NCBI RefSeq assembly: GCF_001296025.1
Contig: NZ_LJHV01000010.1
Location: 1 to 64,000, forward strand
Source of the DNA: Porphyrobacter sp. AAP60
GTDB taxonomy: Bacteria > Pseudomonadota > Alphaproteobacteria > Sphingomonadales > Sphingomonadaceae
DNA: 64,000 nt
Direction of reading: 5' to 3'
Shown here: positions 1-8,575 of the stretch, in pieces
Numbering within the stretch: position 1 is the first letter of the stretch
How the letters are laid out: each line of letters opens with the position of its first letter
Program-made: the position numbers and the translations under genes
Notes under the pieces: model-generated
The model's input: the letters and a program-made list of their open reading frames with translations, nothing else
Databases searched by the model: none
What the model was told of the DNA's origin: nothing

Positions 1-30
1 GGTTCGCTGTCGGCATGCCGACAGCGAACC
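1..30. repeat. perfect 30-bp palindrome
   Basis: The first 30 bases are an exact inverted repeat (two 15-nt arms, GGTTCGCTGTCGGCA and its complement, no loop). No T-run follows on the + strand. It could be the remnant of a terminator or a cruciform/protein-binding site of a gene left of the window. The window edge prevents a decision. Confidence 0.6.
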
Positions 31-322
31 TCTGGTAGCAAATTGATAAGTGGGATCTGCAAAACCGACTGTAACGGGGTCGATACCCGAACGGCGGCTC
101 TTGGGGATTGAACCCGCAAAAGCTGCCAATCACAGTCTGTATTATGCACTGGCGGCTGCTGGCGCGGGCCCAGTCGTTGGCTATTGCGAGATTGAAGCTC
201 TGATTGCGCCTGAAGCCACCAAATCGTTTTCGGGGAAAAGGAGCGGGACCCGGCATGGCCGGTTGGGATGGATTCGTGACAATCTCTTTCCCCCATCTGC
301 ATAAACCGCGATAAGGCGGGTT
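31..322. other. non-coding leader before the AI-2E permease gene
   Basis: No convincing gene is seen here. An 84-codon open frame at 50-304 has no recognisable domain and no ribosome binding site. The last bases (AAGGCGGGTT) form the Shine-Dalgarno region of the permease gene, so its promoter must lie in this stretch. Confidence 0.5.
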
Positions 323-1417
323 ATGAACAGTCTTCCCAATGAAACCCCCGCTGCGGTGCCTGCGACAGGCCGGACGGACGACGTGCCGGCAAGCAATCCT
401 GCAGCGGTGGCCCGCTCAACCCTGATCGTTCTCGCGATTGTGGCTTGCGGCTGGCTTCTGATCGAGCTGAACCGCTTCTTTCTGCTGGTTTTTGCAGCGA
501 TTGTTCTGAGCGCGGTGTTCGATGCAATCACCGGCCGGATTTGCCGCTGGACCGGCATCGGCCGCTCTTACGGACTAACACTTGCAATTCTTGTCTTTCT
601 TGGCGTGTTCGTGGGCGCCTTTGTGCTGTTCGGCACGCAACTGGCTGGCGAATTCGACACGATCAGGCAAACCGTTCCCGCAGCCGTCGAAGGCCTTCAG
701 GGCTTTCTTGAACGCTACGGCATGGGTTCATCGATCAGCGAGCTTGCCCAGCTTGGGAGCGATGATCTCTCCCGTCTTTTCACCCGCGCAGGCGGCTTTG
801 CGCTTGCCGCCGGTAACGGGATCGCCGATTTTGTTCTGGTGCTGGTCGGCGCGATTTTCATGGCCGCCAATCCCGGCGTGTATCGCCGGGGGTTCCTGCT
901 GCTGATGCCGGGCAAGGCCGAAGCGATTGCCGGGCAGGCGCTGGACGATACAAGCAAGGGTCTGCGCGGGTGGATGATGGGGCAGGCGATCTCTTCGCTG
1001 CTCGTCGCCGTGCTGACCTGGATCGGGCTGTGGCTGCTGGGTGTTCCGGCGGCAGGCGGTCTCGGCGTGATTGCCGGACTGCTCGACATCATACCGATGG
1101 TCGGACCGATCATTGCCGGGGTTCCTGCCGTGTTGCTGGCCTTCACAGTATCACCGCTGACGGCCCTTTGGACGCTGCTGCTGTTCCTCGCCATCCAGCA
1201 ATTGCAGGGCAATTTCCTGCAACCGATGATCCAGAAGCATGCGGTGGATATTCCGCCCGCGTTGCTGTTGTTCGCGGTGCTGGCATTCGGCTTGCTGTTC
1301 GGATTTCTGGGCGTGCTGTTGGCGGCACCGCTTACGATCGTGAGCTTCATTCTTGTCCGAAGGGTCTATGTTAAGGCGATTCTGGGCAAGCCGATCAGCG
1401 TTGCCGACGTGGAATAA
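323..1417 (+). CDS. AI-2E family transporter (PerM/UPF0118 permease)
   Basis: This is a 364-residue polytopic inner-membrane protein of the AI-2E/PerM exporter family. It has a short hydrophilic N-terminus, paired helices at about residues 35-105, a soluble central region (about 115-160), and a block of helices to the C-terminus. The family signature near the second half, GLLDIIPMVGPII, is clear. An AAGGCGGGTT sequence directly upstream supports the ATG at 323. Family members move small solutes such as autoinducer-2 or Na+/H+, but the substrate cannot be read from sequence. It stands 61 nt upstream of two CNNM-like genes and may share their transcript. Confidence 0.88.
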   Translation: MNSLPNETPAAVPATGRTDDVPASNPAAVARSTLIVLAIVACGWLLIELNRFFLLVFAAIVLSAVFDAITGRICRWTGIGRSYGLTLAILVFLGVFVGAFVLFGTQLAGEFDTIRQTVPAAVEGLQGFLERYGMGSSISELAQLGSDDLSRLFTRAGGFALAAGNGIADFVLVLVGAIFMAANPGVYRRGFLLLMPGKAEAIAGQALDDTSKGLRGWMMGQAISSLLVAVLTWIGLWLLGVPAAGGLGVIAGLLDIIPMVGPIIAGVPAVLLAFTVSPLTALWTLLLFLAIQQLQGNFLQPMIQKHAVDIPPALLLFAVLAFGLLFGFLGVLLAAPLTIVSFILVRRVYVKAILGKPISVADVE

Positions 1418-1478
1418 CCGGCTCCCGTAACCGGCGCCCTGCCTGGCGTTATCATGCCATCAATGCGAATGGACGTTC

Positions 1479-2792
1479 ATGACTATCAGTAGTTTCCTGT
1501 TGCCGCTGGCCGTCATCGCCATGATGGTCGTGGCCAATGCGCTTTATGTCGCTGCCGAGTTCGCCACAGTGGGATCGCGCAAGTCGCGGGTGCAGGAGCT
1601 TGCCGAAAACGGCAATCGCGCGGCATCGGGCTTACTGGCGATTTTGCAGGATCCCAAGCGGCTCGATAATTATGTCGCGGGCTGTCAGGTCGGCATCACG
1701 CTCAGCAGCCTGATTGCGGGTGCCTACGGACAGGCGCAGCTGACCCCGCTGCTGACGCCCTTGCTGGGGCCGATCGGCGGCGCGGTTGCTGCCATCATTG
1801 TTGTTCTGTTGGTGGTTACGGTGCTGCAGGTCGTGCTGGGCGAACTGCTGCCAAAGACCGTCGCCTTGCGTTATCCCGAGACACTGGCAATGGCGACGCT
1901 GTGGCCGATTAGGATCAGCCTGCTGGTCTTCAAGCCGCTGATCTTCGTCTTCAACGGAACAGCCTTTGCGCTGATGCGGCTGTTTCGTCTCAACACCGAA
2001 CATGGCCACACGCATGTGCATTCCCCGGACGAGCTGGAGGGCCTCTACCGCGAAAGCGCGGCAGGCGGCCTGATCGACGCCGACGAACGCAACATGCTGG
2101 CCGGCGCGCTGGGGCTGAGTTCGCGCACGGTCCGCGAAATCCTGACCCCGCGCACCCGACTGACCACAATCGCCGCCAGCGAAACCGTTGGCGATGCCCT
2201 GGCGCGGATTGCCAAGGAGCCCTATTCCCGGTTCCCTGTGACCGGCCCCAGCACCGAAGAGATCGTCGGCATTGTCCATATCCGCGCGCTGTTTGCCGCC
2301 TTCGAGCGAGATGCGAATGTCTTCGTCGAGACAGTGGCGCGCGCGCCTCTGGTGGTGGCCGAAATGATGCCGGTGCCAAAGCTGTGGCAAATCCTGCGCA
2401 AGAACGGGCGGCGCACCGCCATGGTGATCAACGAATACGGATCGGTCGCGGGCATGGTCACGCTGGAAGACGCGCTGGAAGAAGTGTTCGGCGAAATTCA
2501 GGATGAATTCGATCAGGAAGAAGACCCCGTGATCGCTCGCCCGAATGGCCGCAGCGTGCGCGGCGACATGAACCTCGCCGCGCTGGCAGATCGTTACGAT
2601 ATCGATCTTCCCGAAGACCGGGCCGATACGATTGGCGGTCTCATCTGGCATGAATTGGGCCGCCTTCCAGCGATTGGCGACAAGGTCGATTTGCCCGGAA
2701 CGCCATACAATCTGAAGGTCGAAGCGATGGCAGGCTATGCCGTCCAGCGGGTGCTGGTGCGCGAAGATATCCAGCCGGAGGACGAGGTATGA
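1479..2792 (+). CDS. hemolysin/CNNM-CorC family membrane protein (first copy)
   Basis: A 437-residue protein with the layout DUF21/CNNM transmembrane domain (about 1-190), a pair of CBS domains (about 205-330) and a C-terminal CorC_HlyC domain (about 345-430). The CBS region contains the usual GIVHIRALF and MVINEYGSVAGMVTLEDALEE stretches. Members of this family are annotated as hemolysins, but the better-studied ones are Mg2+/Co2+ transport or efflux factors. The gene overlaps the next one by 4 nt (ATGA), so the two are probably co-translated and may act as a heteromer in the inner membrane. Confidence 0.9.
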   Translation: MTISSFLLPLAVIAMMVVANALYVAAEFATVGSRKSRVQELAENGNRAASGLLAILQDPKRLDNYVAGCQVGITLSSLIAGAYGQAQLTPLLTPLLGPIGGAVAAIIVVLLVVTVLQVVLGELLPKTVALRYPETLAMATLWPIRISLLVFKPLIFVFNGTAFALMRLFRLNTEHGHTHVHSPDELEGLYRESAAGGLIDADERNMLAGALGLSSRTVREILTPRTRLTTIAASETVGDALARIAKEPYSRFPVTGPSTEEIVGIVHIRALFAAFERDANVFVETVARAPLVVAEMMPVPKLWQILRKNGRRTAMVINEYGSVAGMVTLEDALEEVFGEIQDEFDQEEDPVIARPNGRSVRGDMNLAALADRYDIDLPEDRADTIGGLIWHELGRLPAIGDKVDLPGTPYNLKVEAMAGYAVQRVLVREDIQPEDEV

Positions 2793-4090
2793 GCGAATAT
2801 CTCTTACCGATTCTGATCATAGCGGTTCTGGTCGTAATCAACGGCGTGTTCGTTGCGGCCGAATTCGCGCTTGTCGGATCTCGCCGCAGCCGGTTGGAGA
2901 CAATCGCCAAGGGTGGCAGCGGGGCAGCGGCGTGGCTGGTGGGGGTGTTCGATCGCAAGGGCGGCAAGGACAGTTACATCGCCATCGCCCAGCTTGGCAT
3001 TACCCTCGCCAGTATCGGGCTGGGGATGTATGGCGAACCGGCTGTTGCGGCTTGGCTTTACCCCACGCTCGAAAGCTGGGGGATGAGCTATGACCAGTCG
3101 CATCTGGCAGGGTTCATCATTGCGCTGGGTGCCATCACGTATTTGCACGTGGTGTTCGGGGAGATGATCCCCAAGGCGCTCGCGCTGCAATTGCCCGAGC
3201 AAGTTAGCCTGTCAGTCAATCCGGTCATGCGGTTCTTCGGCATCCTGTTCCGGCCGATGGTCTTCGCCTTGAACCAGATCGCTTTTGGTCTGATGCGGAT
3301 GCTGGGTATCCCCGATCCGGGCAAGACCGCCTCGCTCTACACCAGCAAGGAGCTGGAAATCGCGACCGAGGAAGTTGCCGCCAGCGGCCAGTTTGATGAA
3401 GGTCAGCGTATCCTGATCGACAATATCTTCGAGATGGAGGATCGTACGGCGGAAGAGTTGATGACCTCGCGCTCGCGGATGACAGCGATTGCGCTGGACA
3501 CATCGCCCGAAGATCTGGCGGGGCTTATCGCGTCTTCGCAGCAGACCCGCTATCCGGTTTACGCCACTTCGCTCGACGATATTGGCGGCGTGCTGCACGT
3601 AAAGGATTTCATCCGCGCGCGCACGCTGGGCAGCAGCCGGCCGCTGTCGGGCATGACTAGGCCACTGCCGCGGGTGGCCGCAACCACCTCAGCCACCGAA
3701 TTGCTGGCCTTGTTCAAAAAGCAGCGCATCCACGCCGCGTTGGTCGTGGACGAACATGGCGGCACGCTGGGCTTTGTCACGCTGGATGATATCGTCGAAG
3801 ACCTGATCGACGAAGAAGCCTCCGATGATGCCAATTGGGTGCGCGAACTGCCAGAAGGCGGATTACTGCTGGATGGCGAGGTTACTCTTGCCGAACTGGC
3901 CGAGGATTACGAAATTGACCTTGCCGAAGGCGACGTCGTAACCATTGCCGGTCTCGTGCTGGCCAAGCGCGGAATTGTGCCCGAGCAGGGCGAGAGCATC
4001 GAACTGCCGGGCTATCGCCTGACCGTTGAACAGACGGAAGGCTACAAGATCACGCAGGTCAAACTAGATCCGGTAAAGCAGCATCCCTAA
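2789..4090 (+). CDS. hemolysin/CNNM-CorC family membrane protein (second copy)
   Basis: A 433-residue paralogue of the upstream gene with the same order: DUF21 membrane domain (about 1-195), two CBS domains (about 210-330; ALVVDEHGGTLGFVTLDDIVEDL is the typical second CBS) and a CorC_HlyC C-terminus (about 345-425). Its start overlaps the previous stop by 4 nt with a GAGG upstream, indicating translational coupling. Tandem CNNM-like pairs like this are common in alphaproteobacteria. The ion or role is not determined by sequence alone. No T-run terminator is seen between it and the convergent gene at 4196. Confidence 0.9.
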   Translation: MSEYLLPILIIAVLVVINGVFVAAEFALVGSRRSRLETIAKGGSGAAAWLVGVFDRKGGKDSYIAIAQLGITLASIGLGMYGEPAVAAWLYPTLESWGMSYDQSHLAGFIIALGAITYLHVVFGEMIPKALALQLPEQVSLSVNPVMRFFGILFRPMVFALNQIAFGLMRMLGIPDPGKTASLYTSKELEIATEEVAASGQFDEGQRILIDNIFEMEDRTAEELMTSRSRMTAIALDTSPEDLAGLIASSQQTRYPVYATSLDDIGGVLHVKDFIRARTLGSSRPLSGMTRPLPRVAATTSATELLALFKKQRIHAALVVDEHGGTLGFVTLDDIVEDLIDEEASDDANWVRELPEGGLLLDGEVTLAELAEDYEIDLAEGDVVTIAGLVLAKRGIVPEQGESIELPGYRLTVEQTEGYKITQVKLDPVKQHP

Positions 4091-4195
4091 AGGGGCGAAC
4101 CTTGTTCGGGATCGGAGCAGCCGCAGGCTGCGGAGATGAACGCGGCGCGTTAGCGGCGCGGACAGTCCTGCCGGGCGGGCCAACGGCTTTATCGC

Positions 4196-5416
4196 TCAAC
4201 GCCGCATTGTCGCATCGGGATTGAGCCGAACGGTCTGGCCGCTGGCCGCAGAGGCATAGATAGCTTCGATCAGGCGCAGATCGCGCAGGCCCATTTCGCC
4301 CGGTGTGATGATCGGCGTGTTGTCGCGAATGGCGCTCGCCAGATGGTCGAGCTGGCGGGCAAACTGGACCTCGGAATCGCCCGGTGTCAGTTCCTGCCGA
4401 TTTCTGCCAGCCTCCAGAGTCAGCGTGTTGCCGCCGTAGTTGGTCGCAGGCTGCATCTTCAACACGCCTTCCGTGCCGCGTGCTTCGACCATGTTGAGCC
4501 CCGCCGAATCGTACGATGTCACCACATGCGCAGTCGCACCTGACGGAAAGCGCAATTGCGCAGAGACGTGTGCGAAAATCTCGGCAAAGCGCGGATCATT
4601 GGCTGGCCGATAGGTCGCGGCGCTGATGCTTTCCGGCATCTCGCCAGACAGATAAAGCGCCGCCTGAAGCCCGTATATCCCGTAATCCTCCAGCGGCCCG
4701 CCGCCTGCCAGAGCGCGGCTGACCCGCCAGTTTTCAGACGGGGTGGTCGGTCCCATGCGGTAGGAATGTTCGGTGCGGATCAGGCGCAAGGCGCCCACGG
4801 CATCGTCTTCCATCAGCGCCATCGCGGCCATGTTGTAAGGTTCGAAATGGCAGCGATAGGCGATCATCAGCTTGCGGTTGGCCCGCTGGCTGGCCGCGAT
4901 CATGCGTTCGCATTCGGCGCCGGAAAGCGCCATCGGCTTTTCGCACAAAACGTGCTTGCCCGCGGCAAAGGCGCGCTCTGCCCATTCGGCATGCAGCCCG
5001 GTGGGCAGGATGATATAGACCGCCTCAACCGCCGGATTGGTGGCGATCTGGGCGAAGCTGTCATAGGAATAGCGCGCGCTTTCCGGAACGCCGTAAGCAT
5101 CGCCCACCTGCTTCAGCTTGGCCGGATTGCCGGATACAATCGCGGCAATGTGCGCGCGGCCCGACTGCGCGAAACGCGGCATGATCTGCTTCAAGGCGTA
5201 ATCGCCCAGCCCGATGATGGCGAAGCCGACGCTGCCCGGCTGCACCGTGGCGGGCGGATTGGCGGGAAGGTCTACGCCGTCTGGCATGGGTTTGCCGGTG
5301 GCAGCAGGCCCCGTTGATTGGCCGAGCGCCGCCGCACCCTGCACCAACAGGCCCGCTGCCGCCACGCCGCCGCCAACCGCAATCATCCGCCGCCGCGTAA
5401 AGTCGCCATCAAACAT
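4196..5416 (-). CDS. Tat-exported Gfo/Idh/MocA oxidoreductase (GFOR / aldose-aldose oxidoreductase type)
   Basis: This is a 406-residue NAD(P)-dependent oxidoreductase. It begins with a twin-arginine signal (FTRRRMIAVGGG) and a Rossmann fold with GLGDYA at about residue 70. It also carries the family motif CEKPMAL and the GFOR-like AYRCHFEPYN. Related periplasmic enzymes (Zymomonas glucose-fructose oxidoreductase, Caulobacter aldose-aldose oxidoreductase) keep a tightly bound cofactor and oxidise aldoses to lactones. In this xylan locus a xylose-oxidising role is a reasonable inference. A GGGG sequence fits ATG 5416 (8 nt) better than ATG 5422 (2 nt). It lies directly behind the semialdehyde dehydrogenase gene, in one operon. 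Confidence 0.8.
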   Translation of the reverse strand: MFDGDFTRRRMIAVGGGVAAAGLLVQGAAALGQSTGPAATGKPMPDGVDLPANPPATVQPGSVGFAIIGLGDYALKQIMPRFAQSGRAHIAAIVSGNPAKLKQVGDAYGVPESARYSYDSFAQIATNPAVEAVYIILPTGLHAEWAERAFAAGKHVLCEKPMALSGAECERMIAASQRANRKLMIAYRCHFEPYNMAAMALMEDDAVGALRLIRTEHSYRMGPTTPSENWRVSRALAGGGPLEDYGIYGLQAALYLSGEMPESISAATYRPANDPRFAEIFAHVSAQLRFPSGATAHVVTSYDSAGLNMVEARGTEGVLKMQPATNYGGNTLTLEAGRNRQELTPGDSEVQFARQLDHLASAIRDNTPIITPGEMGLRDLRLIEAIYASAASGQTVRLNPDATMRR

Positions 5417-5428
5417 GGTCATCGCCCC

Positions 5429-6991
5429 TCATGCTTCGAACTGTCCATCGATCCGGCGGAGGACGGAGCTGTGCCCGTCAAGCAGCGCCTTGGGGAGCAA
5501 TGTGGCGGGCAGATCCTGATAGCTTACGGGCCGCAGGAAGCGGTCAATCGCCAGTGTCCCGACCGAGGTGCTGCGCCCGTCCGATGTTGCTGGGAAGGGG
5601 CCGCCGTGAACCATCGCGTGGGTCACCTCCACGCCGGTCGGCCAGGCATTGGCGATAATCCGTCCGGCGCGCTGTTCGAGGATCGGAAGCAGTTCGCGCG
5701 CGGCGGGGTAATCGGCGCTTGCCATGTGCAGCGTTGCTGTCAGCTGGCCCTCCATCGCGGCGAGAATTCCTGCGACCTGGTAAAGATCGGCGCACACCAC
5801 GATGATCGAACTCGGCCCGAAAACCTCGTGAGCGAGCGCCGGATTGTCGCGGAAATCGGTGCCGCTTACGGTGTAGACTTGCGCTTGTCCGCAAGGGCCT
5901 GCTCCGGCAGCGCCCGTCCCGACCAGTTCAGCCCCTGGCTGTTCGCCGATGGCCGCAGCGCCTTTTACGAAAGCCGTCTGGATACCCTGCGTCAGCATTG
6001 TCTGGGCTGGGATGCCCGGCAAAGCATCGCCTACGGCGGCAATGAAGCGCGTGGTCGCTTCGCTCTCGATTGCCAGTACAATCCCGGGATTGGTGCAGAA
6101 TTGCCCTGCGCCCAGCGACAGTGACCCAACGTAAGCAGCTGCCAGCTCCTCGGCAGCTTCGGCCATGCGTGAGGGCATCAGCACGACCGGATTGATGCTG
6201 CTCATTTCGGCATAGACCGGGATGGGGACAGGGCGGGCGGCGGCGTGTTCCATCAGCGCCAGGCCTCCGGCGCGCGATCCGGTGAAGCCGACAGCGGTGA
6301 TGCGTGGGTCTTTCACCAGCGTTTCGCCCAATGCGTAATCCGTGCCGTTCAGCAGCGAGAATACGCCAGCGGGAAGTCCAGCTTCCAGAACTGCGGCGTG
6401 GATCGCCTCTGCCACCAGTTCGGACGTGCCGGGGTGGGCTGGGTGGCCCTTGACCACAACGCAGCAACCCGCAGCAAGCGCCGAGGCGGTGTCGCCGCCC
6501 GCAACCGAGAAGGCGAGCGGGAAGTTGCTGGCACCGAACACTGCAACCGGGCCGAGCGGGATCTTGCGCATCCGCAGATCGGGTTTGGGCGGCGTGCGAT
6601 CGCGAATGGCGTGATCGATCCGCAAGCCCTGCCATGCGCCGTTTTCCACTTCATCGGCAAACAGCCGAAGCTGGCCGACGGTGCGCCCGCGCTCGCCATT
6701 CAGACGCGCTTCGGGGAGGCCGCTTTCCAGCATGGCGCGCTGGGTCAGCGTATCGCCAAGCGCATCGATCCGGTCAGCCACCGCGCGCAGAAACGCCGCG
6801 CGCTGTGCCAATGGCAAGTCGGCGAACACGGGCTGCGCTGCGGCTGCCGCGGCGCAGGCATCGGCAACGTCGGCGCTGCTCGCTTCGGCGAAGGCAGGTT
6901 CGAGCGCTGCACCGCTGGCTGCGGCAACTGCCGCAAAAGTACCTTCCGCACCGCGCCATTCGCCCGCGACCAAATTCTTGCCAGTCAGCAT
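5429..6991 (-). CDS. alpha-ketoglutaric semialdehyde (2,5-dioxovalerate) dehydrogenase
   Basis: A 520-residue aldehyde dehydrogenase of the KGSADH subfamily, which is normally about 520-525 residues. The catalytic Cys is seen in GAGQFCTNPG (C299) and the general base in VYAEMSSINP (E262). The NAD(P)-binding segment is FTGSRAGG. It should oxidise 2-oxoglutarate semialdehyde to 2-oxoglutarate, the last step of the Weimberg xylose route encoded elsewhere in this window. The start at 6991 is preceded by GAGAGGA; the open frame extends further upstream but lacks a ribosome site. The gene is divergent from the sugar porter, with a LacI-type operator between them. Confidence 0.9.
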   Translation of the reverse strand: MLTGKNLVAGEWRGAEGTFAAVAAASGAALEPAFAEASSADVADACAAAAAAQPVFADLPLAQRAAFLRAVADRIDALGDTLTQRAMLESGLPEARLNGERGRTVGQLRLFADEVENGAWQGLRIDHAIRDRTPPKPDLRMRKIPLGPVAVFGASNFPLAFSVAGGDTASALAAGCCVVVKGHPAHPGTSELVAEAIHAAVLEAGLPAGVFSLLNGTDYALGETLVKDPRITAVGFTGSRAGGLALMEHAAARPVPIPVYAEMSSINPVVLMPSRMAEAAEELAAAYVGSLSLGAGQFCTNPGIVLAIESEATTRFIAAVGDALPGIPAQTMLTQGIQTAFVKGAAAIGEQPGAELVGTGAAGAGPCGQAQVYTVSGTDFRDNPALAHEVFGPSSIIVVCADLYQVAGILAAMEGQLTATLHMASADYPAARELLPILEQRAGRIIANAWPTGVEVTHAMVHGGPFPATSDGRSTSVGTLAIDRFLRPVSYQDLPATLLPKALLDGHSSVLRRIDGQFEA

Positions 6992-7072
6992 GTCTATTCC
7001 TCTCGAAGGTGTTTTGTGATCCTGAAAACACGGTTGTGAAAACGCGGCTTGCCATCGCGCGTTTTTAATGAA

Positions 7073-7086
7073 AGGTAGCGCTACCA
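7073..7086. promoter_or_regulatory. LacI-type operator, dehydrogenase/porter divergent region
   Basis: AGGTAGCGCTACCA has a perfect 12-bp palindromic core (GGTAGCGCTACC). It sits between the divergent semialdehyde dehydrogenase and MFS porter genes and matches the sites in front of the other xylan units. The cognate regulator is inferred to be the LacI protein at 27645-28766. Confidence 0.8.
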
Positions 7087-7131
7087 TAATTGACATGGGT
7101 TGCAACAACGCAAGCCCGGGGGAGAGGGATT

Positions 7132-8550
7132 TTGGAAACACAGCGCGAAGGCGCCAACATGGTGCTGATATCGGCAATCGTGGCGGTGGCAACGATCGGG
7201 GGGCTGCTGTTCGGCTATGATAGCGGGGCGGTAAACGGCACACAGCCGGGGCTGAAGCTGGCTTTCGGGTTGAGTGAAGGCGGCCTTGGTTTCACCGTGG
7301 GATCGTTGCTAATTGGTTGTTTCATAGGCGCTTTTTTCGCTGGCACGCTGGCTGACCAGATGGGGCGCCGTAACGTGATGCGGATCGCAGCCGTGCTGTT
7401 CCTGATCGGCGCGCTGATTCAGGGTTTCACTGAAAACCACTTGCTGTTTGTGTTCGCTCGCATCGCGGGCGGCATGGCGGTGGGGGCGGCCAGCGTTTTG
7501 TCCCCCGCCTATATCGCCGAAGTCGCGCCTGCCAACATCCGTGGGCGGATGACGACGGTGCAGCAAATCATGATCATCACCGGCCTGACATTGGCATTTC
7601 TGGTCAACTATGCGCTCGCCGCTGCTGCCGGGGATTCGACCGGCGCTTTCTGGGGCGGGATCCAGGCATGGCGCTGGATGTATCTGATGCAGGCGGTGCC
7701 GGCGGCGATCTTTCTGGTCGCGCTGTTCTTCATTCCCGAAAGCCCGCGCTATCTGATCGGAAAGGGCCGCCATGACGAGGCATCGACCGTGCTCACCAGC
7801 CTGTTCGGACCGACAGAAGCGACTGCCAAACTGGCTGAAATCCGCGCCAGTTTCTCCGAAGATCACAAGCCGCGCCTTGCCGACGTGCTGGCCCCTCCCG
7901 GCACCAAAAGCGTGCTGGGGATGCGGCCGATCGTGTGGGTGGGCATCATGCTGGCCGTGTTTCAGCAGCTCGTCGGGATCAACGTGATCTTCTATTACGG
8001 CGCGACGCTGTGGCAGCTGGCCGGCTTTACCGAAAGCGATTCGCTGCTGATCAACATTGTTTCGGGCGCGGTCTCGATTGCGGCCTGTTTCGTTACCATC
8101 GCGGTGATCGACGAGGTCGGGCGCAAACCATTGCTGCTGATCGGATCGGCCGGGATGGCGGCGACATTGTTCGTGATGGTCTTCGTATTCAGCCAGGGCG
8201 GACTGGATGCCGATGGCAATCTGGTGCTGTCGGCAGGCCTTGGCACGGCGGCGGTGATTGCGGCCAACCTTTACGTCATTTTCTTCAACGTCAGTTGGGG
8301 TCCGGTGATGTGGGTGATGCTGGCGGAAATGTTCCCCAACCAGATCCGCGGATCGGCGCTGGCGGTGGCGGGTTTTTTCCAGTGGTTCGCCAATTACCTG
8401 ATCGCGCAATCTTTCCCACTGATGGCGGCGGGCATCGGGCTGGCCGCAAGCTACAGCTTCTACGCGGTTTGTGCGGTAATCAGCTTCTTCCTTGTCCAGC
8501 GTTTCATCGTCGAAACCAAGGGCAAGGAACTGGAGGAGATGGTCGGCTGA
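7132..8550 (+). CDS. MFS sugar porter (sugar:H+ symporter, xylose/glucose type)
   Basis: A 472-residue member of the sugar porter family with 12 predicted helices. Family signatures seen are GGLLFGYDSGAVNG in helix 1, the loop motif DQMGRRNVMR, PESPRYLIGKGR at the central loop, and FQQLVGINVIFYYG. The C-terminus VETKGKELEEM is also typical. A TTG start at 7132 preceded 5 nt upstream by GGAGAGGG is preferred; ATG 7159 would remove only nine residues. It probably brings free xylose or short sugars across the inner membrane after periplasmic hydrolysis. It heads an operon with two halogenase-like genes. Confidence 0.88.
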   Translation: METQREGANMVLISAIVAVATIGGLLFGYDSGAVNGTQPGLKLAFGLSEGGLGFTVGSLLIGCFIGAFFAGTLADQMGRRNVMRIAAVLFLIGALIQGFTENHLLFVFARIAGGMAVGAASVLSPAYIAEVAPANIRGRMTTVQQIMIITGLTLAFLVNYALAAAAGDSTGAFWGGIQAWRWMYLMQAVPAAIFLVALFFIPESPRYLIGKGRHDEASTVLTSLFGPTEATAKLAEIRASFSEDHKPRLADVLAPPGTKSVLGMRPIVWVGIMLAVFQQLVGINVIFYYGATLWQLAGFTESDSLLINIVSGAVSIAACFVTIAVIDEVGRKPLLLIGSAGMAATLFVMVFVFSQGGLDADGNLVLSAGLGTAAVIAANLYVIFFNVSWGPVMWVMLAEMFPNQIRGSALAVAGFFQWFANYLIAQSFPLMAAGIGLAASYSFYAVCAVISFFLVQRFIVETKGKELEEMVG

Positions 8551-8575
8551 GCCGCCCCGTGATAGCGAGGATGCC

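Noticed and set aside
50..304. 84-codon frame before the AI-2E permease
   Set aside because: No ribosome site, no similarity recognised, composition unlike neighbours.
7088..7110. TTGACA at 7090 as promoter of the sugar porter
   Set aside because: No -10-like hexamer lies 16-18 nt downstream; the match is probably fortuitous.
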